64,000 bases of DNA from Paenibacillus agricola (GTDB taxonomy: Bacteria > Bacillota > Bacilli > Paenibacillales > NBRC-103111). Location: contig NZ_JAAOIW010000020.1 of NCBI RefSeq assembly GCF_011440305.1, positions 1 through 64,000 on the forward strand. The letters run 5' to 3'. This document shows, one piece after another, positions 7,803-16,234 of this stretch. The translations under genes and the position numbers were made by a program. The notes beneath the pieces were generated by a model. That model ran no database searches. It was not told the DNA's origin and was given only the letters and a program-made list of their open reading frames with translations. How positions within the stretch are numbered: position 1 is the first letter of the stretch; each line of letters begins with the position of its first letter.

Positions 7803-8732
7803 ATGTCTGAAACTTCACTTATCACCACGCCATTTGATGCCTCGTCCACTGCCAGCGATGTTGTTGCGGGTATCGATCTCACCAACCGAAGAGCCATCGT
7901 TACCGGCGGAGCGTCCGGAATAGGCATTGAGACGGCCCGCGCACTAGCTGAGGCGGGCGCCCATGTAACGCTGGCTGTTCGCGACCTCGAAGCTGGCAAG
8001 CGCGTCGCCGAAGATATTGCTGCAACTACCGGCAATCAGCTCGTTGAGGTGGCTCTGTTAAACCTAATTGATCGGTCGTCGGTGGCCTCGTTCGTGGCGT
8101 CGTGGGATGGACCGCTTCACATATTGATCAACAACGCCGGCGTAATGGCAACGCCAGAGACGCGAACGCCTGAAGGCTGGGAACTTCAGTTCGCCACCAA
8201 TCATCTGGGACATTTCGCGCTGGCTAATGGCCTTCATGACGCATTGATGGCGGCCGGTAGTGCCCGCGTCGTATCGGTTAGCTCCGCAGGCCACCTCCGT
8301 TCACCGGTCGTGTTCGACGATATTAACTTCCTACTTCGTCCCTACGATCCATTTCTTGCTTATGGGCAATCCAAAACTGCTAACATACTATTCGCCGTTG
8401 AAGCTTCGAAACGCTGGGCCGACGATGGCATCACAGTTAACGCGTTGATGCCAGGTGCCATTCATACTCCAGGGGTTGCCGGCTTACAAATCACTGCCGA
8501 GCAGAGGGCGAGCGGCCAGGACTTCGTATGGAAGACACCCCAACAGGGAGCAGCTACCTCTGTACTGTTGGCAACCTCGCCTCTGCTCGACGGTATCGGT
8601 GGCCGATATTTCGTGGACTGTAACGAGGCCGGACCCCATGTGCCCGGAACTCGAACCGGCGTCGCTTCTTACGCCCTTGATCCCGAAGCGGCCGCGCATT
8701 TGTGGCAGGTGTCAATTGACGCGCTGTCCTAG
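7803..8732 (+). CDS. SDR-family NAD(P)-dependent oxidoreductase (copy 3)
   Basis: A 309-residue relative of the two SDRs at 1467-3525. It shares the N-terminal ASSTASDVVAGIDL segment, TGGASGIG at 34-41, NNAG at 110-113, serine at 160-161 and YGQSK with Tyr187 and Lys191. The C-terminal GGRYFVDCNEA corresponds to GGVYCENCDIA of the others. ATG at 7803 is preceded by AAGGGAAGGAAATCACA. It is GC-rich. The 263-bp upstream gap carries a large palindrome. Complete catalytic set; substrate unknown. A weak hairpin follows at 8834-8856. Confidence 0.9.
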   Translation: MSETSLITTPFDASSTASDVVAGIDLTNRRAIVTGGASGIGIETARALAEAGAHVTLAVRDLEAGKRVAEDIAATTGNQLVEVALLNLIDRSSVASFVASWDGPLHILINNAGVMATPETRTPEGWELQFATNHLGHFALANGLHDALMAAGSARVVSVSSAGHLRSPVVFDDINFLLRPYDPFLAYGQSKTANILFAVEASKRWADDGITVNALMPGAIHTPGVAGLQITAEQRASGQDFVWKTPQQGAATSVLLATSPLLDGIGGRYFVDCNEAGPHVPGTRTGVASYALDPEAAAHLWQVSIDALS

Positions 8733-8833
8733 CCATTGTTCGACCCACTGCTTAGTTCTAAGCTAAGTGGGCAAAAACCAGCGTAGTTGAGACGAAGTGC
8801 AGATTGATGGAAATTATTGATAAATGTAAATTA

Positions 8834-8856
8834 AAGCGCCTCATGTAGGGGCGCTT
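8834..8856 (+). terminator. weak terminator hairpin after SDR copy 3
   Basis: AAGCGCC (8834-8840) pairs with GGCGCTT (8850-8856), followed by CTTCTTCT rather than a true T run. Confidence 0.45.
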
Positions 8857-9068
8857 CTTCTGGGAAAATTATGACGTACGCGTGATGGGTTTCGTCTTTA
8901 AACTCCCATGGAAGAACGCTATTACTTCCATAATCTGTGAAGAGTCTGGTTTTTTGATGTTATGGTAATTTCTTAGCGTACGATTTTTTCCGTTTCGTGA
9001 AGCGACCCCTTGTTGGTGAAACTTAACTATGCAACTGGATAGGTGTATCACCATGAGACACAGCAGCT

Positions 9069-9170
9069 CTAACTCGTGGCTTGCGAATTATTCAGTACTT
9101 GGGAACTGTGGCGAGCAGCTTGCGTAGAGGAAGTGATTTGAGTAATTCGCTGATTTTGATTAGAATGCAT
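9069..9170 (-). pseudogene. possible IS110-family transposase start remnant
   Basis: From an ATG at 9170 with CAAGGAGACTACACT before it, 33 codons read MHSNQNQRITQIT and then diverge before a stop. The first 13 residues resemble the N-terminus of Bacillota IS110 transposases (N-Q-N-x-R-I-x-Q-I-T). The upstream 130 bases hold an inverted repeat, CTCCTTGG...CCAAGGAG (about 9178-9245), where a bridge-RNA region would be expected. Everything after residue 16 is lost, so this is at most a relic. Recognition rests on memory of the family and is tentative. Confidence 0.35.
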
Positions 9171-9313
9171 AGTGTAGTCTCCTTGGAATGTATTTGGATC
9201 TGTCGCTGGCCAGCAACTGGGACCCATTAACATCATACCAAGGAGTCTTTTTATTCTTCAAAACTCATATTTCTCCATAATAGGAATGCTGCCCGTTAGC
9301 TGAGCGAAGGGCT

Positions 9314-9323
9314 ACCACGCGGC
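9314..9323. repeat. target-site duplication, left copy
   Basis: ACCACGCGGC, identical to 10972-10981 on the other side of the IS element. Confidence 0.9.
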
Positions 9324-9376
9324 CAATGTCATTAAGTTAAACTCAAGATAAAACCGGGAATAGAAATGAAATCCGA

Positions 9377-9413
9377 AACGGCATGGGAAAAAGACCTGTG
9401 CCGTTTGTTTTTT
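9377..9413 (+). terminator. hairpin inside IS left end
   Basis: AAACGGCA and TGCCGTTT form a stem followed by GTTTTTT on the plus strand. It would stop plus-strand transcripts entering the element antisense to the transposase. Confidence 0.55.
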
Positions 9414-9488
9414 GTGCCAGCAAGAAAAAAAGTGTACAGCAAACAAACGGATGGAATATCCGCTAAAAAAATGGTCATGTGAAACGAA

Positions 9489-10811
9489 TTATGCTACTCT
9501 GTAGACGAAGCTAACAGCTGATTTATAGCGGATTTTGCGCGTATTCTGCTGCCCTTTGCGAACGGGTCGAATCGGCAAAATGTTTTTGCGAATCAGTGCT
9601 TCAACATTAGGCAGGGGTTCATCACCTCTTGAGCGCAGGAAATGTCTACAAACGTGAACGGCGACCGTGAAGTTAACTTGGTATTGGTGCCGTTTTTCCA
9701 TTTGGGAAATGACGACGTGCGAGGTCATCATTTCAGCGAAATTGTACATAATCATTCTTGCAAAAATCTCTTGGATGATGGACTCTCGTCTCTTCGCGTG
9801 AAAACTCGTCAGACCGACAGTGTATTTTAATGCTCTAAAAGAGGTTTCAATGCCCCAGCGCATGTTATAAATGGCTTTGAGTTCCTCGGGTGGGAAATAA
9901 ACGGCAGAAAGATTCGTAATGACGGTTTCATAAGTTCCACTCGGCAGGACGAAACGAACAACCCGAAAGGAAATCGGGTGAAAAAAGTTCTCATGCAAAT
10001 CTAAAAAATCAAAGGTAGACGAGGAAGGGACGTACTTGTAAATCTCGGGATGAGCCTTGACCGCTTTTGTTTGTTTTTTGGTGAGTATCAGATGAATGTT
10101 TCGATCAAATTCTCCGCCAGAGGGCAAACACAAGCCCGAAAGAATACCACTCGAATCCAAATCTTTTACCCGTATGACATAGTTCCATCCTTTGCGTTCA
10201 ATATGCGCGAAATTGTTGTAACTTTCATAACCTCGATCGGCAATAACAATGGTTTTGCCCTTGATGGGGGAACGGTCGACCATAGCAGCCAGCGCCCTTC
10301 CCTCGTTACGCAACCTTCGCGGCTGAACATTGGCATCTACGTACAGTCTGTTGCAGAGGTCATAGGCTGCGTTCAAATGCAGAAGGTTATAGCCTTTCGT
10401 GTTAGGTTGGCTTTGAAAGTAGGTGTCTGTGTCCGCAGGGTCCGTTGCGATATGCAAATCCGAACCGTCAATGGCAATTAATCGATACCCTCGGTAGTCC
10501 TTGATATCCGTATGCGACTGCGTAAATTTGTGAAACAAGCTTTCCACAGCAGACGGCAGGATTTTATTTCTCTGCTGGACAAAAGCAGAAGTGGTTGCGG
10601 TATTTACGTCATAGCCTTGTGATTCCAAGATCTCCTTGTATAAGCTGTTGCCACCCATGGAGATCAGGAGCTGCATGACCGTTTCAAAGGGAAGCTTTTT
10701 CTTTCGGGTAAAATCTTTTTCAGGGTTTTTGACATAAGGTGCTGGTGCGGCTGACATTTCTCGTATGAAGGATGTCAGCGTTTCTTTTAGCGAATTTGCG
10801 TACTCATTCAT
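9489..10811 (-). CDS. IS4-family transposase
   Basis: A 440-residue DDE transposase that cuts and rejoins the element ends. Start taken at ATG 10811 (MNEYANSLKETL) because GAGGAGGTATCGCCA precedes it; the longer frame to 10850 adds 13 atypical residues. Catalytic Asp115 is in AIDGSDL, Asp192 in IADRGYES and Glu322 in the signature YNMRWGIETSFRALK. The N-terminus holds a predicted helical DNA-binding part and the C-terminus is basic (RKGQQNTRKIRYKS). No frameshift or stop, so the enzyme is probably active. Confidence 0.95.
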   Translation of the reverse strand: MNEYANSLKETLTSFIREMSAAPAPYVKNPEKDFTRKKKLPFETVMQLLISMGGNSLYKEILESQGYDVNTATTSAFVQQRNKILPSAVESLFHKFTQSHTDIKDYRGYRLIAIDGSDLHIATDPADTDTYFQSQPNTKGYNLLHLNAAYDLCNRLYVDANVQPRRLRNEGRALAAMVDRSPIKGKTIVIADRGYESYNNFAHIERKGWNYVIRVKDLDSSGILSGLCLPSGGEFDRNIHLILTKKQTKAVKAHPEIYKYVPSSSTFDFLDLHENFFHPISFRVVRFVLPSGTYETVITNLSAVYFPPEELKAIYNMRWGIETSFRALKYTVGLTSFHAKRRESIIQEIFARMIMYNFAEMMTSHVVISQMEKRHQYQVNFTVAVHVCRHFLRSRGDEPLPNVEALIRKNILPIRPVRKGQQNTRKIRYKSAVSFVYRVA

Positions 10812-10895
10812 TGGCGATACCTCCTCGTTTTTCAAGGGGCTTCGCCACACATTTATACCTACTTGTCAAGTCTTATTTCTCTTTTTCGTGCAAAA

Positions 10896-10933
10896 AAATG
10901 AGCGGGCTATCTTTTTCGATAACCTGCTCTTTT
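10896..10933. terminator. bidirectional hairpin upstream of the transposase
   Basis: GAGCGGGCTATC pairs with GATAACCTGCTC apart from wobble or mismatch positions, with T runs on both strands (TTTTT on plus, TTTTTTT on minus). On the minus strand it would block outside transcripts from reaching the transposase gene, a common protective device of IS elements. Confidence 0.6.
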
Positions 10934-10971
10934 TATTGATTTTTGTGCTGGGCCTTAACTTAATGACATTG

Positions 10972-10981
10972 ACCACGCGGC
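10972..10981. repeat. target-site duplication, right copy
   Basis: ACCACGCGGC, matching 9314-9323. Confidence 0.9.
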
Positions 10982-11057
10982 AGCCCTTCTGACATTGAAT
11001 TATCGTAACCCTTTAGTTCAACAGATCAAAATGACTACTCGGGTACCTTCAATTTTA

Positions 11058-11900
11058 TTAAAGTGCACCTGCATCTCTTGCCGAATAGAAAGACGGGAAA
11101 ATCGGTCGATAATGTAATTCGTCTCTTATACGCGTTGTATCGACAATCATGTCCCATGGATCAAAATCCTGTTGCAGCGCTTCTGACGAAATTTCGCTAT
11201 TATGAAGCTGAGCCAACTCCGCAACGGAGATCGGCGCATCGTCGGCAACATTGTAGATTCGGCCATCAATACCTGATGTGGAAGCTGCGAGCATCAGGGC
11301 TTGACTTACATCCGCATGGTGTATCATATGCATTCGTTTGGCTGGATTCCAATTGCGCATAAACGGAAGAAATTCTATGATATGAGGGTCTCGCTCGCCA
11401 TAGACAAAAGGAAGCCGTACTATACGCAGTCCCAATCCCTGTTCACGGTGAAGCTGGAGCAGAGCCGCTTCGGCCGCGACTTTGGTCTGAGGATAAGGAA
11501 ATGCAGGCCTAAGCTCGTCATCTTCACGGTTTGGTCTTGAATGATTCCCGGAGCCGTATACATTATTGGTGCTGGAAAAAACAAATTTTGGCACATCCGC
11601 TTGTAGCGCAGCGCGTGCTAGAGCTATACTGCCATCGATGTTTGAGATTCTGGTGGTGTTCTCGTCGACCCCACGGAACTGTGCTGCCAAGTGAATCACA
11701 GCATCAGTACCCCGGAGAGCGTCAATATAATCGTCCGGCTGCAAAAGATTGCCTTCAATAAGTTCAGCTCCCTGCTGATGAAGCCAATCCGCCTTTGCAG
11801 CGTCCCTAACCAACACTTTAACATGATGACCCCGCTGTAACATACGCGGAACAAAACGACTTCCTACTTTACCTGTGGCTCCTGTTACAAAGATGTTCAT
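11058..11900 (-). CDS. NAD(P)-dependent epimerase/dehydratase family protein
   Basis: A 280-residue extended SDR. TGATGKVG at residues 6-13 binds the nucleotide; LAAQ (71-74), SSTNNVYG (109-116) and the catalytic pair Tyr136-Lys140 in YPQTK complete the set. FVYGERDPHIIEFLPFM and YNVADDAPISVAEL match the sugar-nucleotide epimerase type, though its substrate could also be a small carbonyl compound. ATG at 11900 has CCTAGGAGGATTTGAAAA upstream. Divergent from the XRE regulator at 12019, with 118 bp between, so that protein probably controls it. Confidence 0.87.
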   Translation of the reverse strand: MNIFVTGATGKVGSRFVPRMLQRGHHVKVLVRDAAKADWLHQQGAELIEGNLLQPDDYIDALRGTDAVIHLAAQFRGVDENTTRISNIDGSIALARAALQADVPKFVFSSTNNVYGSGNHSRPNREDDELRPAFPYPQTKVAAEAALLQLHREQGLGLRIVRLPFVYGERDPHIIEFLPFMRNWNPAKRMHMIHHADVSQALMLAASTSGIDGRIYNVADDAPISVAELAQLHNSEISSEALQQDFDPWDMIVDTTRIRDELHYRPIFPSFYSARDAGAL

Positions 11901-12018
11901 TTTTCAAATCCTCCTAGGTTTTGTTTGACGATATACTGCATTATAATAGAACGTGCAAGTAGCTACCTTCCTGCGTTTATCGTATGATTGGAAGTATCAG
12001 GATAAGGAGGAGTTACAA

Positions 12019-12855
12019 ATGGAAGAGATTTCTTCCAGAGTGTCGTTAGGTGAATTTTTGCGTTCGCGTCGAGAACGTCTTACTCCAGAAGATGTAGGGT
12101 TAATATACTATGGACGACGACGGACCCCGGGGCTTCGAAGGGAAGAAGTGGCCCAGCTTGCCCATATCGGAACATCATGGTATACCTCTTTGGAACAAGG
12201 CAGAAGTGTCAATCCATCAGAGGATGTACTAAATAACATAGCAAAAGCGCTGCGATTGACTGAGGATGAGCGCCGCCATCTCCATCTTCTTGCAAGACCG
12301 CTACAATTGGAAAAGGTAGAAGATCAGCAATTAAATGCAGGATTGGAGCTGATGATCAAGGCTCTTGAACCGAATCCGGCGCTCGTGCTAGGTAGATGTT
12401 GGGATTTGCTGCTATGGAACAAAGCAGCTGAGTTCGTTTTCCAATTGCCGTCATTTTCGAGTCATATGCAGCACAGACCCAATTGGATGAGACGTTTTTT
12501 GACGGACGCCAAGCTGAGATCGGACATAAAGGATTGGGAAGCCAAAACACAAATCATGATTGCACGCTTTCGTGCGGATTACGCACACTTCCCTAATGAT
12601 ACGAGGTTTAAGGAGCTTATTGAGGAATTTATGCAGATCAGCCAGCCGTTTCGCGAGATATGGCCGCTACATGACGTTCAGGTCGCGACAGATCACCACA
12701 AACGAACGTACGATCCTCGTATCGGAGAGATGGAGTTTGAACATGTGACCTTGCAACCGCCGACCAATCCGGATCTGAAGATCATGATTTATACAGCTTC
12801 AACAGATACGGCCGCGCGTTTGCAAAGTTTAATGAGCACACGGGAGCATGGATAA
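12019..12855 (+). CDS. XRE-family regulator with MmyB-like ligand domain
   Basis: A 278-residue regulator starting at ATG 12019, which follows ATAAGGAGGAGTTACAA; an upstream in-frame start at 11953 is less likely. The N-terminal HTH includes RTPGLRREEVAQLAHIGTSWYTSLEQGR, the typical start of MmyB-like proteins of Actinobacteria and Bacillota. The C-terminal part (NPALVLGRCWDLLLWNKAAEFVF, RADYAHFPNDTRFKELIEE) matches the MmyB ligand-binding domain, which binds fatty-acid-like ligands in known structures. It is divergent from the epimerase gene and probably represses it. A strong shared terminator follows. Confidence 0.9.
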   Translation: MEEISSRVSLGEFLRSRRERLTPEDVGLIYYGRRRTPGLRREEVAQLAHIGTSWYTSLEQGRSVNPSEDVLNNIAKALRLTEDERRHLHLLARPLQLEKVEDQQLNAGLELMIKALEPNPALVLGRCWDLLLWNKAAEFVFQLPSFSSHMQHRPNWMRRFLTDAKLRSDIKDWEAKTQIMIARFRADYAHFPNDTRFKELIEEFMQISQPFREIWPLHDVQVATDHHKRTYDPRIGEMEFEHVTLQPPTNPDLKIMIYTASTDTAARLQSLMSTREHG

Positions 12856-12908
12856 GTCACTTGTGACTTGCGTTAGGGACTTCACTCAAGAACCGTGATT
12901 GCACGCCC

Positions 12909-12975
12909 GTTCGTAATGTGAACTGCGGCAACCCTTCTGGTATTCAGTCTCGTTCTCCGTTAGCTGAATGCCGGG
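12909..12975. repeat. intergenic repeat element, copy B
   Basis: GCGGCAACCCTTCTG and CCGTTAGCTGA occur here; nearly the same modules (GCGGCAGCCCTTCTG, CCGTTAGCTGA) make up the site into which the IS4 element at 9324 inserted (9291-9323 plus 10972-10990). The order of modules differs. It looks like a dispersed palindromic repeat family. Confidence 0.5.
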
Positions 12976-12989
12976 CAAGTACAATAGCA

Positions 12990-13042
12990 AAAACCTCCCA
13001 ATTCATTTAATAGTCCTATCTTTACTTGAATTGGGAGGTTTT
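12990..13042. terminator. bidirectional terminator between XRE and SDR genes
   Basis: AAAACCTCCCAATTCA (12990-13005) pairs perfectly over 16 bp with 13027-13042. A and T runs at the outer ends let it serve both convergent genes. Confidence 0.85.
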
Positions 13043-13075
13043 AATCTATTTAATTAATTGGCTGACCTAGAGGAG

Positions 13076-13834
13076 TTAACCCTGCGCAGTGGGACGGACA
13101 ATAATCTCGCTCACATCAACATCGGCCGGCTGCTCGATCGCGAACGCAATAGCGCGAGCAATCGCATTAGGCGATAACGCGAACTTTTCCACGGACGCTT
13201 CGAGTTGGACTCTCATCTCCGGATTTGTCACACCTTCGACAAAGTTTGTCCTAACGAAGCCAGGCGAGATGATCGTCACGCGCAGCTTATCGCCTGCCTC
13301 CTGGCGCAAACCCTCGGAGATGGCGCGCACGGCGAACTTCGTGCCGGAATAGACCGACTGGTTCGGTACAGTCTTATGTCCAGCAGTAGAAGCGGTGTTG
13401 ACGAAATGTCCGAAGCCCTGCTTGCGAAAAACAGGTAGCGCTGCGGCGATGCCGTACAAAACACCTTTAATGTTTACATCGATCATATCCTCCCAATCCT
13501 CAACGCGTAGGTCATCGAGGGGGGATATTGGCATAACGCCTGCATTATTGACCAGAACATCAAGCTTGCCGAACCGTTCGCATGCCAGCTTGACGAGGTC
13601 GGTTAGGTCGTCGCGCTGTTTTACGTCTGTCCGTGCATAAACGACTTCACCACCCATTTTCGCGATGCGAGCCGCCACAGTTTCAAGGCGATCCAATCCG
13701 CGTGCCCCAAGCACAACCTTCGCGCCTCGCTCAGCTAGTAGAAGCGCAGTCGCCTCGCCAATTCCGCTACTTGCGCCGGTAATTGCGATGACCTTGTCTT
13801 TGATTCCCGTCAAGAAGCTCTCTTCAAAACTCAT
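13076..13834 (-). CDS. classical SDR oxidoreductase
   Basis: A 252-residue classical short-chain dehydrogenase. TGASSGIG is at 19-26, NNAG at 96-99, the serine near 148-150, and Tyr162-Lys166 in VYSGTKFAVR. The family uses NADP(H) on many small carbonyl or hydroxy compounds; ISPGFVRTNF matches the usual substrate-loop entry. It belongs to a different SDR group from copies 1-3. ATG at 13834 lies behind AAGAAAGAAGGATTAGGAT. The AraC regulator at 14008 is divergent, which makes it the likely activator. Confidence 0.9.
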   Translation of the reverse strand: MSFEESFLTGIKDKVIAITGASSGIGEATALLLAERGAKVVLGARGLDRLETVAARIAKMGGEVVYARTDVKQRDDLTDLVKLACERFGKLDVLVNNAGVMPISPLDDLRVEDWEDMIDVNIKGVLYGIAAALPVFRKQGFGHFVNTASTAGHKTVPNQSVYSGTKFAVRAISEGLRQEAGDKLRVTIISPGFVRTNFVEGVTNPEMRVQLEASVEKFALSPNAIARAIAFAIEQPADVDVSEIIVRPTAQG

Positions 13835-14007
13835 ATCCTAATCCTTCTTTCTTTTACTTATTGTCGAATGCTCTCCTTTGGCTTACCTAGTAAATTATAG
13901 ATAGTTCCCATTCGAAACAGGTAGACTATTCATGTCCGTTCCTTGCCTAATCCTATCCGAATTGCTAAACTATGCTCATCAGACTGCATGTGAAAGGAAT
14001 GGTGAAC

Positions 14008-14931
14008 ATGAACCAACTCATTGCTCCACCTGCTATTGCGACCTATCAACAAGAACTGGCTATGCTGATTCAGCGTCATTCCCCAGCGGACGGCACGTAC
14101 GCTTCAGCTCTGCCTGAGCTTCGTTTCAGGCGCTCATCCCATGTATCGGAGCCGGTACATTCCATTAACATGCCGTCTCTCTGCGTTATCGCACAAGGCT
14201 CCAAGACCGCCACATTGGCCGGAGAAAGCTACCAGTATGATGCGGCCACTTATTTAGTCAGCTCCGTTCATCTTCCGATTATCGGAAAGATTACTGAGGC
14301 CACTCCACAAGTCCCCTACCTGAGTCTTCAGTTAGACTTTAACGCAGATATCATTCTGGATATCGTCAAGGAGACCAATCAGAAATGGAATGGGAAGACG
14401 GAACGTGCCATCTTAGTAAATAAATTCACCCCCCCGCTGCTAGATGCTGTACTCCGGCTTGTCAGACTTTTAGATACGCCTGGGGATATTCCGATCCTTG
14501 CGCCGCTCATCATCCGTGAGATTCTTTATAGGTTGCTGCAAGGCGAGCAGGGAGAGTTAATTAAGCAATTCGCCTATATCGGCAGCCAGGCCTATCGCAT
14601 CTCAAAAGCGATTCATCTGATTAACAGTGATTATGCCAAGCCTCTCCTGATTGAAGAATTGGCGAAGGAAGTAAACATGAGCCCCTCATCCTTGCACAAA
14701 CACTTCAAAAAGGTAACCACTTTGAGCCCCCTGCAGTATCAGAAGATCCTCCGACTACAAGCAGCACGCCGTTTGTTGCTTACAGAATCTTTGGACGCCG
14801 CTGATGCCGGCTTTCGCGTCGGTTACGAAAGCCCTTCCCAGTTCAGCCGGGAATACGCCCGAATGTTTGGACTTCCGCCGAGTAGCGATGTCAAGCATTT
14901 ACGTAATCTATTAAATGTACCGGTTATTTAA
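14008..14931 (+). CDS. AraC-family transcriptional regulator
   Basis: A 307-residue regulator started at ATG 14008 (MNQLIAPPAIATYQQE), nine bases after AAAGGA; other in-frame starts lie upstream to 13972. Residues about 25-190 match the AraC_N sensor domain of the YkgA/YqhC-like group (FRRSSHVSEPVHSINMPSLC, ESYQYDAATYLVSSVHLPI). The C-terminal 100 residues hold two HTH motifs: LLIEELAKEVNMSPSSLHKHFKKV and AADAGFRVGYESPSQFSREYARMFG. Such regulators often sit next to the oxidoreductase gene they switch on, here the divergent SDR at 13076-13834. Confidence 0.9.
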   Translation: MNQLIAPPAIATYQQELAMLIQRHSPADGTYASALPELRFRRSSHVSEPVHSINMPSLCVIAQGSKTATLAGESYQYDAATYLVSSVHLPIIGKITEATPQVPYLSLQLDFNADIILDIVKETNQKWNGKTERAILVNKFTPPLLDAVLRLVRLLDTPGDIPILAPLIIREILYRLLQGEQGELIKQFAYIGSQAYRISKAIHLINSDYAKPLLIEELAKEVNMSPSSLHKHFKKVTTLSPLQYQKILRLQAARRLLLTESLDAADAGFRVGYESPSQFSREYARMFGLPPSSDVKHLRNLLNVPVI

Positions 14932-14978
14932 AGTCAGTACCACGTTGAAATCAAAACCAAAAATGAATAATGGCAAAT

Positions 14979-15005
14979 AGGGGAGGACCAATTTTGTCCT
15001 CCCCC
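14979..15005 (+). terminator. hairpin after the AraC gene
   Basis: GGGGAGGAC (14980-14988) pairs with GTCCTCCCC (14996-15004) with a 7-base loop; no T run follows, so terminator function is uncertain. Confidence 0.4.
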
Positions 15006-15143
15006 TATCCAAATCTCCTGCCCGTTACTTCAACCAACTAAAGAGAGGCTGCTCACGACAAGCTCCTTTATTATCGGATCCCTTTAGCTTAATAAGCCAT
15101 ACACAATAATACCTTCAACGGCATATCCCTACTACATATCATA

Positions 15144-15617
15144 CTAAACATTTTTCCGAATCCAAGAACGTAACTTTTCTGCATATAAATGGCGTTCATC
15201 TGGATCAGTCTGATAACCCTTCGTCAGGTAAAGTTGATCATTCTCATATCTTGGATAAACATGGAGATGGTAATGCCACACGTCTTGATTGCCAGCAGGC
15301 TCATTATGTTGTCTCGTGGAAATCCCATCACATCCATATGTGCTTTTCATCGCAAGCGCTGTTAGTTGGGCCGCGCGATGAATTTCAGTAGCATACTCCG
15401 CAGGAAGTTCGTATATGTTCTCGAAGTGTCGATTCGGGACAACAAGAACATGCCCTTTATTGTTTACCCACCACTTGCTCGCGATAAAGGCAGTTACGTA
15501 ATCATTCTGGTAAATGATATCTCTCTGTTTCGTTCCCTGATTAGGTCGTTCGATACCAGAAACAACACGACAAAATGGACATTCGTATCCTTCGGGCTTA
15601 TGCGAGTATGCATTCAT
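15144..15617 (-). CDS. HIT-family hydrolase
   Basis: A 157-residue histidine-triad nucleotide hydrolase or transferase. The triad HYHLHVYPRY carries the catalytic histidine; CPFCRVVSG near the N-terminus is a CxxC metal-binding pair, and WWVNNKGHVLVVPNRHFENIYELP is the usual nucleotide-pocket strand. Start chosen at ATG 15617 (MNAYSHKPEG); GGAGGGAG is 13 bases upstream, rather far, and the frame extends to 15695, so the N-terminus is not certain. Members cleave AMP-linked phosphoramidates or dinucleoside polyphosphates. A second HIT gene is at 36715. Confidence 0.85.
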   Translation of the reverse strand: MNAYSHKPEGYECPFCRVVSGIERPNQGTKQRDIIYQNDYVTAFIASKWWVNNKGHVLVVPNRHFENIYELPAEYATEIHRAAQLTALAMKSTYGCDGISTRQHNEPAGNQDVWHYHLHVYPRYENDQLYLTKGYQTDPDERHLYAEKLRSWIRKNV

Positions 15618-15737
15618 TTTTTCAATCGACTCCCTCCTATTTTTTTCAATGGAATATAACAGTCCAATGTATCCTCGGTTCCCTGTCTTCTTCATACATG
15701 ATCCCTACGAATACTCCACTAATCCGTTATCCCAGCT

Positions 15738-16169
15738 CTAATACTTTTTCTTCAACAAAAGCTCGTCATCTTTAACATAGTTGCAATGTTCATATGTATT
15801 AATTGCAGCCTCGTTACCTCTACCTGTTAATACTTTTATACTTTTCACTCCACGTGCTATAAGGTTTTCTTCCAGACAAGAAATTAATGAAGCAGCAATT
15901 CCCTTTCTTCGAGCGGCTTCTTTAACATACATTTCGGTAATTTCTCCTTGAAGTTCTTTATAACAGAATGATTGAAAACTTTGAGCACAGCCAAACCCAA
16001 CGACATTATCACTTATTACGGCTACCGCAATCAATTCATTACTTTTATTCAAGCTTTCTATTATTTCTGCTGAAGGTCTTTTGTCGCCTCCGTTAAACTC
16101 TTGATTGAGTCTTGAAAGTGCCTCTGCATCCTTTGAGGTTGCCAATCTTACCCTTGAAACCATATTCAT
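15738..16169 (-). CDS. GNAT-family N-acetyltransferase
   Basis: 143 residues from ATG 16169 (MNMVSRVRLAT), which has GGGAAAAGGTGAATAGA upstream. GNAT motif A appears as EITEMYVKEAARRKGIAASLISCLEE with the R/Q-x-x-G-x-A acetyl-CoA loop, and motif B as NTYEHCNYVKDDELLL. The order resembles aminoglycoside 6'-acetyltransferase-like proteins (AAC(6')-I type with SLNKSNELIAVAV), but substrate cannot be decided from sequence. Complete; stands alone between a HIT gene and another GNAT gene. Confidence 0.87.
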   Translation of the reverse strand: MNMVSRVRLATSKDAEALSRLNQEFNGGDKRPSAEIIESLNKSNELIAVAVISDNVVGFGCAQSFQSFCYKELQGEITEMYVKEAARRKGIAASLISCLEENLIARGVKSIKVLTGRGNEAAINTYEHCNYVKDDELLLKKKY

Positions 16170-16234
16170 TCTATTCACCTTTTCCCAAGACTCAAATAAC
16201 ACTACTGTTACTTATTACCGTAGAAACCAGGGGA

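Larger units (their letters stand above)
9324..10971 (-). mobile_element. complete IS4-family insertion sequence, 1648 bp
   Basis: The ends are perfect 17-bp inverted repeats: CAATGTCATTAAGTTAA at 9324-9340 and its complement at 10955-10971. They are flanked by a 10-bp direct repeat, ACCACGCGGC, at 9314-9323 and 10972-10981, the target duplication. Length, 10-bp duplication and a single DDE transposase fit the IS4 family. The target was itself a GGGCT...AGCCC hairpin, rejoined when the element is removed in thought. Hairpins at both ends shield the transposase from outside transcription. All parts look intact, suggesting recent insertion. Confidence 0.95.
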
